A stretch of 13,635 bases of DNA from Chloroflexota bacterium (GTDB lineage: Bacteria; Chloroflexota; Anaerolineae; Promineifilales; Promineifilaceae): positions 1 through 13,635 of the forward strand of contig JAAEOP010000024.1 in the NCBI GenBank assembly GCA_024223125.1, read 5' to 3'. A model generated the notes under the pieces. It saw only the letters and a list, made by a program, of their open reading frames with translations. It was not told the DNA's origin and ran no database searches. The translations under genes were made by a program, and so were the position numbers. Below, in pieces: positions 6,738 to 13,078 of this stretch; within the stretch, counting starts at the first letter, position 1; every line of letters begins with the position of its first letter.

Positions 6738-6820
6738 CATTTCTGGCGAAGAAGTTTACACAATCCATATCTGGCATTCAACTTTGGAACTGGTAACATC
6801 AGCCGAATAAGGAGATTGTT

Positions 6821-8062
6821 ATGCGGGAAATTAGGCCGTTGCAAGATGAAGATTGGGATGCGTATGTACGACTGGCGCTGAATGCGTATCCGGGGGTGCG
6901 AATACGGCCGCAAAAATTCCGGCAGCGAGCCATCCAAATGCACAATGACCCCATCATCACCATCTATGGCTTATTTGAAGACGAAGAGATGTGGGGGGCC
7001 ATGCGATTGTATGATTTTCAGATGAAACTGTTGTCGGTCAAAACGTTGGTGGGGGGCGTCGGTGGAGTGGCCGTAGATTTAAGGCGCAAAAAGGAGAAGG
7101 TGGCCTTTGAGATGATGCAATTTTTCTTGCGTCATTATCGAAAAAAAGGGGCTTGCCTGGCAGCCTTATACCCCTTTCGACCTAATTTTTATAAGCAGAT
7201 GGGGTTTGGCTGCGGCCGTAAACTGCACCAATACCATATCAAAACGACCAGCCTGCCCAACGGGCCATCTAAAGCAAATGTCTCCTTCTTGACTGTGCGA
7301 GACAAACAGGCTCTTGACGCCTGCTACAATCGGGTGTTAGCGAACGCCAATGGAATGATGGAAAACTTCCCCTCACTACTAGACTCGATTTTTAGCAGCG
7401 ATACGTTGAAGGTAGTCGGCTGCTGGCAGGAGGATGAACTGCGAGGTTATATCCTATTCCAATTTCAAGCGGCCGATTCTGCCAACTTTTTACACAATCA
7501 TATTCTCGTGCGGACGTTGTTGTACGAAACGACAGAGGCATTAACTGAACTTCTAACCTTTTTAGGTTCCCAGGCTGACCAGTGCGAAAAGGTGATTTTG
7601 AATACATTTGAAGAGGATTTTCATTTATTGCTTTCTGAACCTCGTAATGGGAATGGCTTGCTTGCGCCGACGGTTTTTCAGGAGACGAATGTGCAGGGAT
7701 TGGGGATTATGTACCGGGTGATTGGTGTACCCCGTCTGTTTGAGACATTGGGTCAGCATAATTTCGGTGGACAAACAGTTCGGGTACAGTTGAATCTGAC
7801 AGACAGCTTTTTGCCGGAGAATGAGGGTGTGTGGGTGTTGGATGTGAGGGACGGCCGTGTCCAGTTACAATCTGTCACTGCCCCGTATGATGTGGCCTTG
7901 CGGTTAGATGTGGCTGAATTCTCCTCTTTAGTAATAGGTGCGGCCGATTTCAAGACGCTGCACCGGTATGGTCTGGCAAAGTTGTCTGACACCGCTTATG
8001 CACAGACACTGCACCGTCTCTTCCATACAGAAAACAAGCCAATCTGCCTGACCCCGTTTTAG
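6821..8062 (+). CDS. Eis-like GNAT N-acetyltransferase
   Basis: This 413-residue protein has the three-part layout of the Eis family: N-terminal GNAT (about 1-140), a second GNAT-like domain (about 150-290) and a C-terminal sterol-carrier-like domain (about 297-413) introduced by GIMYRVIGVPRLFE. The core acetyl-CoA strand is VGGVGGVAVDLRRKKEKVA (77-95). FYKQMGF (123-129) has Tyr124, placed like the general-acid Tyr of mycobacterial Eis, and the chain ends in Phe413, matching the C-terminal Phe whose carboxylate serves as base in Eis. Eis proteins acetylate amines of aminoglycosides, peptides or polyamines; the substrate here is unknown. Odd: the usual glycine of the R-x-x-G acetyl-CoA loop appears to be Glu92. 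AAGGAG (6809-6814) lies six bases before the ATG. It is followed 24 bases later by the DUF2085-like gene, probably on the same transcript. Confidence 0.85.
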   Translation: MREIRPLQDEDWDAYVRLALNAYPGVRIRPQKFRQRAIQMHNDPIITIYGLFEDEEMWGAMRLYDFQMKLLSVKTLVGGVGGVAVDLRRKKEKVAFEMMQFFLRHYRKKGACLAALYPFRPNFYKQMGFGCGRKLHQYHIKTTSLPNGPSKANVSFLTVRDKQALDACYNRVLANANGMMENFPSLLDSIFSSDTLKVVGCWQEDELRGYILFQFQAADSANFLHNHILVRTLLYETTEALTELLTFLGSQADQCEKVILNTFEEDFHLLLSEPRNGNGLLAPTVFQETNVQGLGIMYRVIGVPRLFETLGQHNFGGQTVRVQLNLTDSFLPENEGVWVLDVRDGRVQLQSVTAPYDVALRLDVAEFSSLVIGAADFKTLHRYGLAKLSDTAYAQTLHRLFHTENKPICLTPF

Positions 8063-8086
8063 TAGACTTATGGTACCTGAAAAGTA

Positions 8087-8863
8087 ATGACCATGACAGA
8101 ATACAAGTCTAACCCCAAGTATGAACCTGAACGGCCGCGCCCGGCCGTTACTGGCTGGCAGCGCAGTTTGATTTTATTCTTGCAAAAGCTGGTGTACTGG
8201 CTGGCTGAATATTGGTACGCATTGTTTATGGCTGGAGCTATCATTTTTTTGATGCTGGGTTTCTTAGCCCCAGCGCTTGTGGCCGAAGGGTATGAAGAGG
8301 CCGGCACGGCCGTGTACCGTTTTCTGGCCCCACACAACCACCAACTGCCACAGCGCTCCTACTTTCTATTTGGTAGTGTAGGCAATTTTCAATCCTATTC
8401 ATTGGAACAAGTATTAGCGTTTGGGGCCAGTTCGGATGATTTGCAAACCTTCATCGGCAATGCTCAGGTAGGGTACAAAACCGCGCTAAATCATCGCATG
8501 ATTGCTATTTTTATCGGTATTGTTTTGGGTGGATTAGTTTGGGGATTTCGTAAGGGACGGCCGCGTTTGAGTTTGTTTCAATTCCTCCTGTTTTCATTGC
8601 CGCTGCTGATTGATGGCTTTAGCCATATGGCTAGTGAATCAGGCAGTAGTTTTCGGGAAGCTAATGAATGGTTTGTGATGTTAACGGGGGGGATGTTGAC
8701 GGTCGTGTTCTACACCGGCACTACTATTGGTACGTTAAATTGGTGGCTGCGTACCTTAACGGGGCTGCTATTTGGCCTCGGCCTAGTTTGGGTTCTCTTT
8801 CCTCGCTTTGCCGATTATTTTAAGGGTGTACGTACCCGGCTCCAACCCCGTTTTGGCAATTAA
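8087..8863 (+). CDS. DUF2085-like integral membrane protein
   Basis: This 258-residue membrane protein of unknown function has a cytosolic-looking basic N-terminus (1-37) and hydrophobic segments near 43-65, 138-154, 161-178, 195-217 and 222-242. The conserved block HNHQLPQRSYFLFG (83-96), GNAQVGYKTALNHRMIAIFIG (124-144), the IDGFSHMASESGSSFREANEW region and GLLFGLGLVWVLFP (226-239) resemble DUF2085 proteins of Chloroflexota as I remember them. Those often have a CHQLPERS-type motif; here the cysteine is replaced, and the whole protein contains no cysteine. Two ATGs (8087, 8093) are close together and neither has a strong ribosome site. Translational coupling to the acetyltransferase gene 24 bases upstream is plausible. 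The gene ends six bases before the convergent receiver-ATPase gene, with no terminator hairpin between them. Confidence 0.75.
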   Translation: MTMTEYKSNPKYEPERPRPAVTGWQRSLILFLQKLVYWLAEYWYALFMAGAIIFLMLGFLAPALVAEGYEEAGTAVYRFLAPHNHQLPQRSYFLFGSVGNFQSYSLEQVLAFGASSDDLQTFIGNAQVGYKTALNHRMIAIFIGIVLGGLVWGFRKGRPRLSLFQFLLFSLPLLIDGFSHMASESGSSFREANEWFVMLTGGMLTVVFYTGTTIGTLNWWLRTLTGLLFGLGLVWVLFPRFADYFKGVRTRLQPRFGN

Positions 8864-8869
8864 TGTATC

Positions 8870-9988
8870 TTACCTTGTTTCAGTGTGAATTAAAGAAACT
8901 AGCTTCCGCAGCCCTTGCTCCTTCAACCACAATTTAGTATCAGTTTGAACTTTGGTGTAAGGAATGCGGGCGGTGGGTACACGGGCCAATGTAATGTCTT
9001 GTATTGGCCCATTGACTTCATTGATGACAGACAGCAAACGACGTGAATCAAGACCCAATTGATCGGCCGTTTGCAAAAACGTATCATGCAATTCATTGGA
9101 TAGGGGTTCGCCAGAGGTGATAACAAAGGTTTTGTCAGATAGGGATAATGCCTGTATCGTTAATCTATCTAAATGAGAGCCAAGATCAAGAAATAAATCA
9201 TAACCCGATTCCGTTAATATATTTATTACAGTTTGCAGCCGCTCAAAATCAATTCTACTGTTGGGGTTAATTAACCGGCCGGGAGCGGGAATGACAAACA
9301 TATTGTCCCGGTAACGTTGGGCAAACTGGTCAACGATTGCCAGCGTTATTTTTTCGATGGGCAGTTCCAATAATTCGCAGATGTCATGCCGGGGAAAGAG
9401 GCGCAGTGTGGGAGCGATACCGCCTAAAGGCAAATTCAAATCTATTAAGACAACTGGCCGCTCGGTATGATGGAGGGTGGCTTCGGCCAGTTGGATGGTC
9501 AAGGTTGTTGTTCCCACCCCACCTTTAGGGCTAAAAAAGGAAATAATCTGTCCCACCTCTATTGTTTCTTCCGCGGTATTGAATTCGCTGGTAAGGGGGG
9601 TGTCAAAATGGGGGTTGGCGCGATGTAACACGGCCGTAATCTGTTCCATCAGCTCATCAGGACGAAACGGTTTGGTCAGATAATCGGCCGCTCCCACTTC
9701 AAAAGCACGATGTTTATATTCCAGCACTTCGCTGGCAGTGACAAAAATGACGGGAATATCGGCCGTTATCGGATCCCGTTTGATTCGTGTACACACTTCA
9801 AATCCATCCATGTCGGGCATCATAATATCTAGCAAAATGAGATCTGGTTTATTTACCTGAGCCGCTTTGATTCCGTTAGAGCCATCGCGGGCCAGATTTA
9901 CCTCAAACCCATTCTGCTTAAGTTGGTACTCGATGAGATACCGCATGGGGAATTCGTCTTCAATGATTAAAATTTTCTTATTGTCCAT
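8870..9988 (-). CDS. Response-regulator receiver fused to a CpaE/TadZ-like MinD-type ATPase
   Basis: This protein has 372 residues. The N-terminal receiver (about 3-125) is complete: acidic pair Glu10/Asp11, phospho-acceptor Asp54 in LLDIMMPDMDG, Thr84 and Lys106 in LTKPF. A SIMIBI/ParA-MinD ATPase follows (about 144-372), with deviant Walker A KGGVGTTT (155-162), Walker A' strand VVLIDLNLPLGG with Asp183, and LFLDLGSHLD (264-273). Replacement of the second Walker lysine by Thr is usual in CpaE/TadZ proteins. Family role: polar localisation of pilus-assembly (Tad) or similar complexes; no pilus genes are present here, so that role is inference. The start is set at ATG 9988 because GAGGA lies eight bases upstream; the in-frame TTG at 10003 would overlap that site. 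It is convergent with the DUF2085 gene and divergent from the single-domain regulator. Confidence 0.88.
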   Translation of the reverse strand: MDNKKILIIEDEFPMRYLIEYQLKQNGFEVNLARDGSNGIKAAQVNKPDLILLDIMMPDMDGFEVCTRIKRDPITADIPVIFVTASEVLEYKHRAFEVGAADYLTKPFRPDELMEQITAVLHRANPHFDTPLTSEFNTAEETIEVGQIISFFSPKGGVGTTTLTIQLAEATLHHTERPVVLIDLNLPLGGIAPTLRLFPRHDICELLELPIEKITLAIVDQFAQRYRDNMFVIPAPGRLINPNSRIDFERLQTVINILTESGYDLFLDLGSHLDRLTIQALSLSDKTFVITSGEPLSNELHDTFLQTADQLGLDSRRLLSVINEVNGPIQDITLARVPTARIPYTKVQTDTKLWLKEQGLRKLVSLIHTETR

Positions 9989-9996
9989 AGTCTGTT

Positions 9997-10001
9997 TCCT
10001 C
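9997..10001 (-). promoter_or_regulatory. Ribosome binding site that fixes the receiver-ATPase start
   Basis: GAGGA on the minus strand lies eight bases before ATG 9988. It overlaps the alternative TTG start at 10003-10001, which is therefore unlikely to be used. Confidence 0.6.
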
Positions 10002-10153
10002 AAACGCTAGAATAGATACACAAAATTACGAGATTCCTTAAAGTTATTATTTACCCGTGAAAGAGGTGTGAAGATTTAACAGGAAAAAGTGATGTAAGTA
10101 ACCTTGTAACTGCTCTATGATATTTTCCCGTTAACTGATGGAAATGTTTGAAT

Positions 10154-10158
10154 GGAGG
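10154..10158 (+). promoter_or_regulatory. Ribosome binding site that supports a TTG start
   Basis: GGAGG lies seven bases before TTG 10166. The frame is also open from a TTG at 10148, but that would place the ribosome site inside the coding sequence. Confidence 0.6.
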
Positions 10159-10165
10159 ACATATT

Positions 10166-10561
10166 TTGAATCCAAGTATTTTAATTGTAGATGACGAAGC
10201 TTTGACCAGGAACCTGCTGCGTCTTATGTTGGAAAGAGATGGCTTTGAGGTTGCGGAAGCGGAAGATGGCGAGCAGGCTTTAGAAGTGGTTCAAACCCAA
10301 TTGCCAGATGTGGTAATAATGGATGTGATGATGCCCAATATGGATGGTTTTACCGCTTGCCAACATTTACGTAACCAGCCAGAAACGGTCAACCTACCCA
10401 TTATTTTACTGAGTGCCCGAACTCAAATTGAAGCAGTTCGGGCAGGTTTGCAAGCTGGAGCCGACCGGTATATGACAAAACCAATTTCTAAGCCGGAATT
10501 GATCAATACGATTTCGGAACTGTTGACTGAGACACCTTCAGGTAAACAGCCAGTAAGGTAG
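10166..10561 (+). CDS. Single-domain response regulator
   Basis: This 131-residue stand-alone receiver, CheY-like in architecture, has acidic pair Asp9/Asp10 in LIVDDE, phospho-acceptor Asp53 in IMDVMMPNMDG, Ser83 in the Thr/Ser switch position (LLSAR) and Lys105 in MTKP. All phosphorylation residues are present, so it should be functional. It has no output domain and must act through a protein partner. The divergent receiver-ATPase gene is a candidate partner or co-target of the same kinase, but no histidine kinase is in the window. Translation most likely starts at TTG 10166 with GGAGG seven bases upstream. The stop codon lies six bases from the end of the convergent argH gene. Confidence 0.88.
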   Translation: MNPSILIVDDEALTRNLLRLMLERDGFEVAEAEDGEQALEVVQTQLPDVVIMDVMMPNMDGFTACQHLRNQPETVNLPIILLSARTQIEAVRAGLQAGADRYMTKPISKPELINTISELLTETPSGKQPVR

Positions 10562-10567
10562 AAGAGA

Positions 10568-11950
10568 TCAGGTATTCGCGGCCGTAACTGTTCTTTTTGC
10601 TGCTTCTACCTGCTTCAGCAATTGTACGGGAGCTGTCCCCCCCATCGCCTGGCGACTACCTAAAGACGCCTGAAAATTAAAAACGGCCAGCACATCGGCC
10701 GTAAACAAATCACTTATCTCCTGCAAATCAGACAAAGCCAGATCCGTTAACAATCGGTTTGTGCTTTCCGCTAACTGTACTACTTCCCCCACCAGATGAT
10801 GCGCTTGCCGGAAAGGTATGCCCTGCTTCACCAGATAATCGGCCAGATCCGTGGCTAGTAAGTTCGGCTCTAGCTGGGCGGCCATTCTTTCCGGCCGCAA
10901 ATGCAACGTGCGAAACAGACCGGCCATCACCGGTAAAGTGGTACAAAGCGTATCAAATGCGCCAAAAACTGGTTCCTTATCTTCTTGCAAATCTTTGTCG
11001 TAGGTTGAGGGCAATCCTTTTAACGTAGTTAGCAGGCCGATTAGATAGCCAATCAGCCGCCCTGATTTACCTCGCGTCAGTTCTAATGTGTCTGGGTTTT
11101 TCTTTTGCGGCATCAAGCTGGAGCCAGTGCTGTAGCCATCATCCAGGCGTACAAAACTAAATTCATTGCTGCTGTAAATGATCAACTGTTCCGAGATGCG
11201 GCTGAGATGGAGGCCAATCATAGCGGCCGTATACAGAAAATCGGCCGCAAAATCCCGGTCAGAAACGGCATCCAGACTATTGGGAGACACGGCCGTAAAC
11301 CTCAACTCCCTGGCTAAAAATTCCCGATCAACAGGGTAAGCCGTACCTGCCAATGCCGCCGAACCGAGAGGCAAAACGGCCGTGCGCTCCCGAACCTGCG
11401 CCAACCTTTCCCCATCCCGTGCCAGCGGCCAAAAGTGAGACAATGCCCAATGACCCCACGTTACCGGCTGGGCGTGTTGCAGATGGGTGTACCCAGGCAT
11501 GGGCGTGTTCAAATCAGCTTCGGCGCTGCCGATGAGCGCCTGCTGCAAATCGGCCAGATGGTCTTGTAATTGGTCAATGGCTCGCAGCAACCACAGCCGG
11601 AAGTCGGTGGCTACCTGGTCATTGCGACTGCGGCCGGTGTGCAGCTTTCCGCCTACTTCTCCCACAATTTCGGTCAGGCGGCGCTCAACGGCCGTGTGAA
11701 TATCCTCATCCCCGGCCGTAAACAGAAACCTGTCTGTCTCAAACTCTTGCCGCACCTGTTCCAATCCGGTTACGAGTTGGTCTGCTTCGGCCGTTGTTAA
11801 CACCCCCGCTCCGACCAGCCCTTTGGCCCAGACAATGCTGCCCGTAATATCCTCATCATACAGCCGAACATCAAAATGCAGGCTGGCATTAAATTCATGT
11901 ACCAATCTGTCCGTTTGTTTGGCGAAACGGCCGCCCCATAGTTTACTCAT
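10568..11950 (-). CDS. argH: Argininosuccinate lyase
   Basis: This 460-residue enzyme cleaves argininosuccinate to arginine and fumarate, the last step of arginine biosynthesis, as a cytoplasmic homotetramer of the fumarase/aspartase superfamily. Diagnostic features are the start MSKLWGGRF, the HTGRSRNDQ block (104-112), the catalytic-His region TPMPGYTHLQHAQP (149-162, His156) and the superfamily signature GSSLMPQKKNP (276-286) carrying the catalytic serine. The length is standard and all conserved regions are intact. A GAGG site about six bases upstream supports ATG at 11950. The gene contains about a dozen CGGCCG copies, many encoding Thr-Ala-Val or Gly-Arg. It lies downstream of the M28 peptidase gene and argJ on the same strand, with an inverted-repeat structure in the spacer. 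There is no argG next to it in the window. Confidence 0.97.
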   Translation of the reverse strand: MSKLWGGRFAKQTDRLVHEFNASLHFDVRLYDEDITGSIVWAKGLVGAGVLTTAEADQLVTGLEQVRQEFETDRFLFTAGDEDIHTAVERRLTEIVGEVGGKLHTGRSRNDQVATDFRLWLLRAIDQLQDHLADLQQALIGSAEADLNTPMPGYTHLQHAQPVTWGHWALSHFWPLARDGERLAQVRERTAVLPLGSAALAGTAYPVDREFLARELRFTAVSPNSLDAVSDRDFAADFLYTAAMIGLHLSRISEQLIIYSSNEFSFVRLDDGYSTGSSLMPQKKNPDTLELTRGKSGRLIGYLIGLLTTLKGLPSTYDKDLQEDKEPVFGAFDTLCTTLPVMAGLFRTLHLRPERMAAQLEPNLLATDLADYLVKQGIPFRQAHHLVGEVVQLAESTNRLLTDLALSDLQEISDLFTADVLAVFNFQASLGSRQAMGGTAPVQLLKQVEAAKRTVTAANT

Positions 11951-11982
11951 TGTTGCCTCGTCACCTTGTCAAGTTTTCGGGG

Positions 11983-12063
11983 ATGGTCATCATGTTGTCT
12001 ACACTTTTGTCATTCCTGTGAAGGCAGGAATGACAGTTTGCTTTTTGATCAAATGATGACCAT
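11983..12063. repeat. Nested inverted-repeat element spanning the peptidase end and argH leader
   Basis: Outer arms ATGGTCATCAT (11983-11993) and ATGATGACCAT (12053-12063) are perfect 11-bp inverted repeats. Inside them is a second perfect 11-bp stem, TGTCATTCCTG (12008-12018) with CAGGAATGACA (12025-12035), with a 6-base loop. The right outer arm encodes the last residues of the peptidase (Met-Val-Ile-Ile). The inner stem resembles the dispersed GTCATTCC.../...GGAATGAC palindromes found in many bacterial genomes. No T-tract follows on the minus strand, so termination is doubtful; an mRNA-processing or mobile palindrome role is possible. Confidence 0.6.
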
Positions 12064-12996
12064 GCTCCCGTTTTCTTTTAGGAAATCAGTTAAAGCTTGA
12101 ATCAATGGGTACAGTTTTTTGGCGTCAAAATCATTATCGGCCGGGGTGTGTATTTTAGGAATGTAAAAGCCGCCGGGAATGAGGGTCGGATTCGCATAAG
12201 AGATATTGACAGCGCCCTCCTTCCGAAATACATAATTGTCAGACAGGGCGACAACATTCATATTTATTTGTTGAATGGCGGGTAGATGTTTTTGCAGATA
12301 GGGTAGCAATTTTTGGGCTGCACGGTCATCTTTATGATAGATTAACAGTGGCGTTTTCCCTCTGGAAATGCAGTCCAGGTTGATAATGGCTGCCTCTTCA
12401 TAAGGATACCCTTGTTTTTGCCAATGTTTTCTAAGCCCGGCGGCGCCCAATAAGCCCAGTTCTTCATTATCTGTAAACACAAGCTGTACCTGTTTCTGCA
12501 AATCGGGATATTCTTTTAGCCAGCTTGCTACTGCCATTAAACCGATGACGCCGCTTGTATTGTCTTCCCGGTTGTGGGGATTGGGAATGAGCAGCATTAA
12601 AAAAGTGATGATGATGAACAGATGAAATAGGGTTACAAAGTTGTCAGAGATGGGCAGGAGAGACGGACCAATTAGCAAGCTAATCAGCACAATCATAGCC
12701 GTGATTTGCCGCGTATGCCCAATTAACCGGAACAGCCAGGAAAACCAGAAAGGGATTATGCCCGGCGTATCGTAATGAGCCATAAAGATGACCTGGGGAT
12801 TTTCACACTTTGTAACTACATTGATGCAGCGGAATAGTTTTCGCACCGTGATCCGTTCCGTGTCGAAGTTGAGTTTGTGCAATTCACTTTCTAATTCCTG
12901 ACGAAATTGGTCTTTCTGCTTTTTGGTCAGGCGTATTGGGAAGCGTGTACTCCAAGCAGCGTCCCAGTTGGCAATTCTGTCAATCATGGTTGTCAT
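12049..12996 (-). CDS. M28-family zinc metallopeptidase with inserted membrane segments
   Basis: This 315-residue protein has the M28 (aminopeptidase-like) zinc residues in order: His74 and catalytic Asp76 in AHYDTPG, bridging Asp145 in NREDNTSGV, Glu178/Glu179 in FTDNEELGLLG, Asp208 in NLDCISRG and His283 in IHTPADNDF. Between the first and second metal motifs is a hydrophobic insert (about 81-138) with two likely transmembrane helices (about 97-115 and 121-138), which would anchor the peptidase in the membrane. There is no N-terminal signal peptide, so the catalytic domain may face the cytoplasm. ATG 12996 has AGGA about nine bases upstream; an alternative ATG lies three codons in. It sits between argJ and argH on the same strand, though nothing in its sequence points to arginine metabolism (ArgE-type deacetylases are M20, not M28). 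The substrate is unknown. Confidence 0.85.
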   Translation of the reverse strand: MTTMIDRIANWDAAWSTRFPIRLTKKQKDQFRQELESELHKLNFDTERITVRKLFRCINVVTKCENPQVIFMAHYDTPGIIPFWFSWLFRLIGHTRQITAMIVLISLLIGPSLLPISDNFVTLFHLFIIITFLMLLIPNPHNREDNTSGVIGLMAVASWLKEYPDLQKQVQLVFTDNEELGLLGAAGLRKHWQKQGYPYEEAAIINLDCISRGKTPLLIYHKDDRAAQKLLPYLQKHLPAIQQINMNVVALSDNYVFRKEGAVNISYANPTLIPGGFYIPKIHTPADNDFDAKKLYPLIQALTDFLKENGSMVII

Positions 12997-13034
12997 TGGG
13001 TTTGTTCCTGTATCTACTCAATACTCCGGGGTGC

Positions 13035-13067
13035 AGAAGTCCGACTTTTGCCAAAAGTCGGACTTCT
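13035..13067. repeat. Perfect 15-bp palindrome after argJ
   Basis: AGAAGTCCGACTTTT (13035-13049) and AAAAGTCGGACTTCT (13053-13067) pair perfectly over 15 bp with a 3-base GCC centre, starting 12 bases past the argJ stop codon. It could end argJ transcription, but no T-tract follows on the minus strand, and the A/T pairs sit at the loop end rather than after the stem. A dispersed palindromic repeat is the safer reading. Confidence 0.7.
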
Positions 13068-13078
13068 TTGGTCATTTG

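Larger units (their letters stand above)
9989..10165. promoter_or_regulatory. Divergent intergenic region between two regulator genes
   Basis: This AT-rich spacer must drive both receiver-domain genes. A TATGAT at 10116-10121 is a possible plus-strand -10 without a good -35. I found no strong dyad or known operator. It contains the ribosome sites of both genes (9997-10001 minus, 10154-10158 plus). Confidence 0.4.

Noticed and set aside
6776..6795. Partial match TTCAACTTTGGAAC to the 33-bp repeat
   Set aside because: Only about a dozen bases agree; too short to claim a third copy.
10148..10165. Six-residue N-terminal extension of the single-domain response regulator
   Set aside because: It would place the GGAGG ribosome site inside the gene; receivers usually begin just before the first beta strand, as with TTG 10166.
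10568..11950. Several plus-strand open frames inside argH
   Set aside because: They are antisense to a complete, highly conserved argH; their compositions reflect its codons and no motifs or ribosome sites support them.
12049..12996. ArgE/DapE-type deacetylase completing the arginine pathway
   Set aside because: The metal motifs are of M28 type, there are membrane helices, and ArgJ already recycles the acetyl group, so ArgE would be redundant.
13035..13067. Classical intrinsic terminator for argJ
   Set aside because: The stem is strong but no T-tract follows on the minus strand, so I list it as a palindromic repeat.
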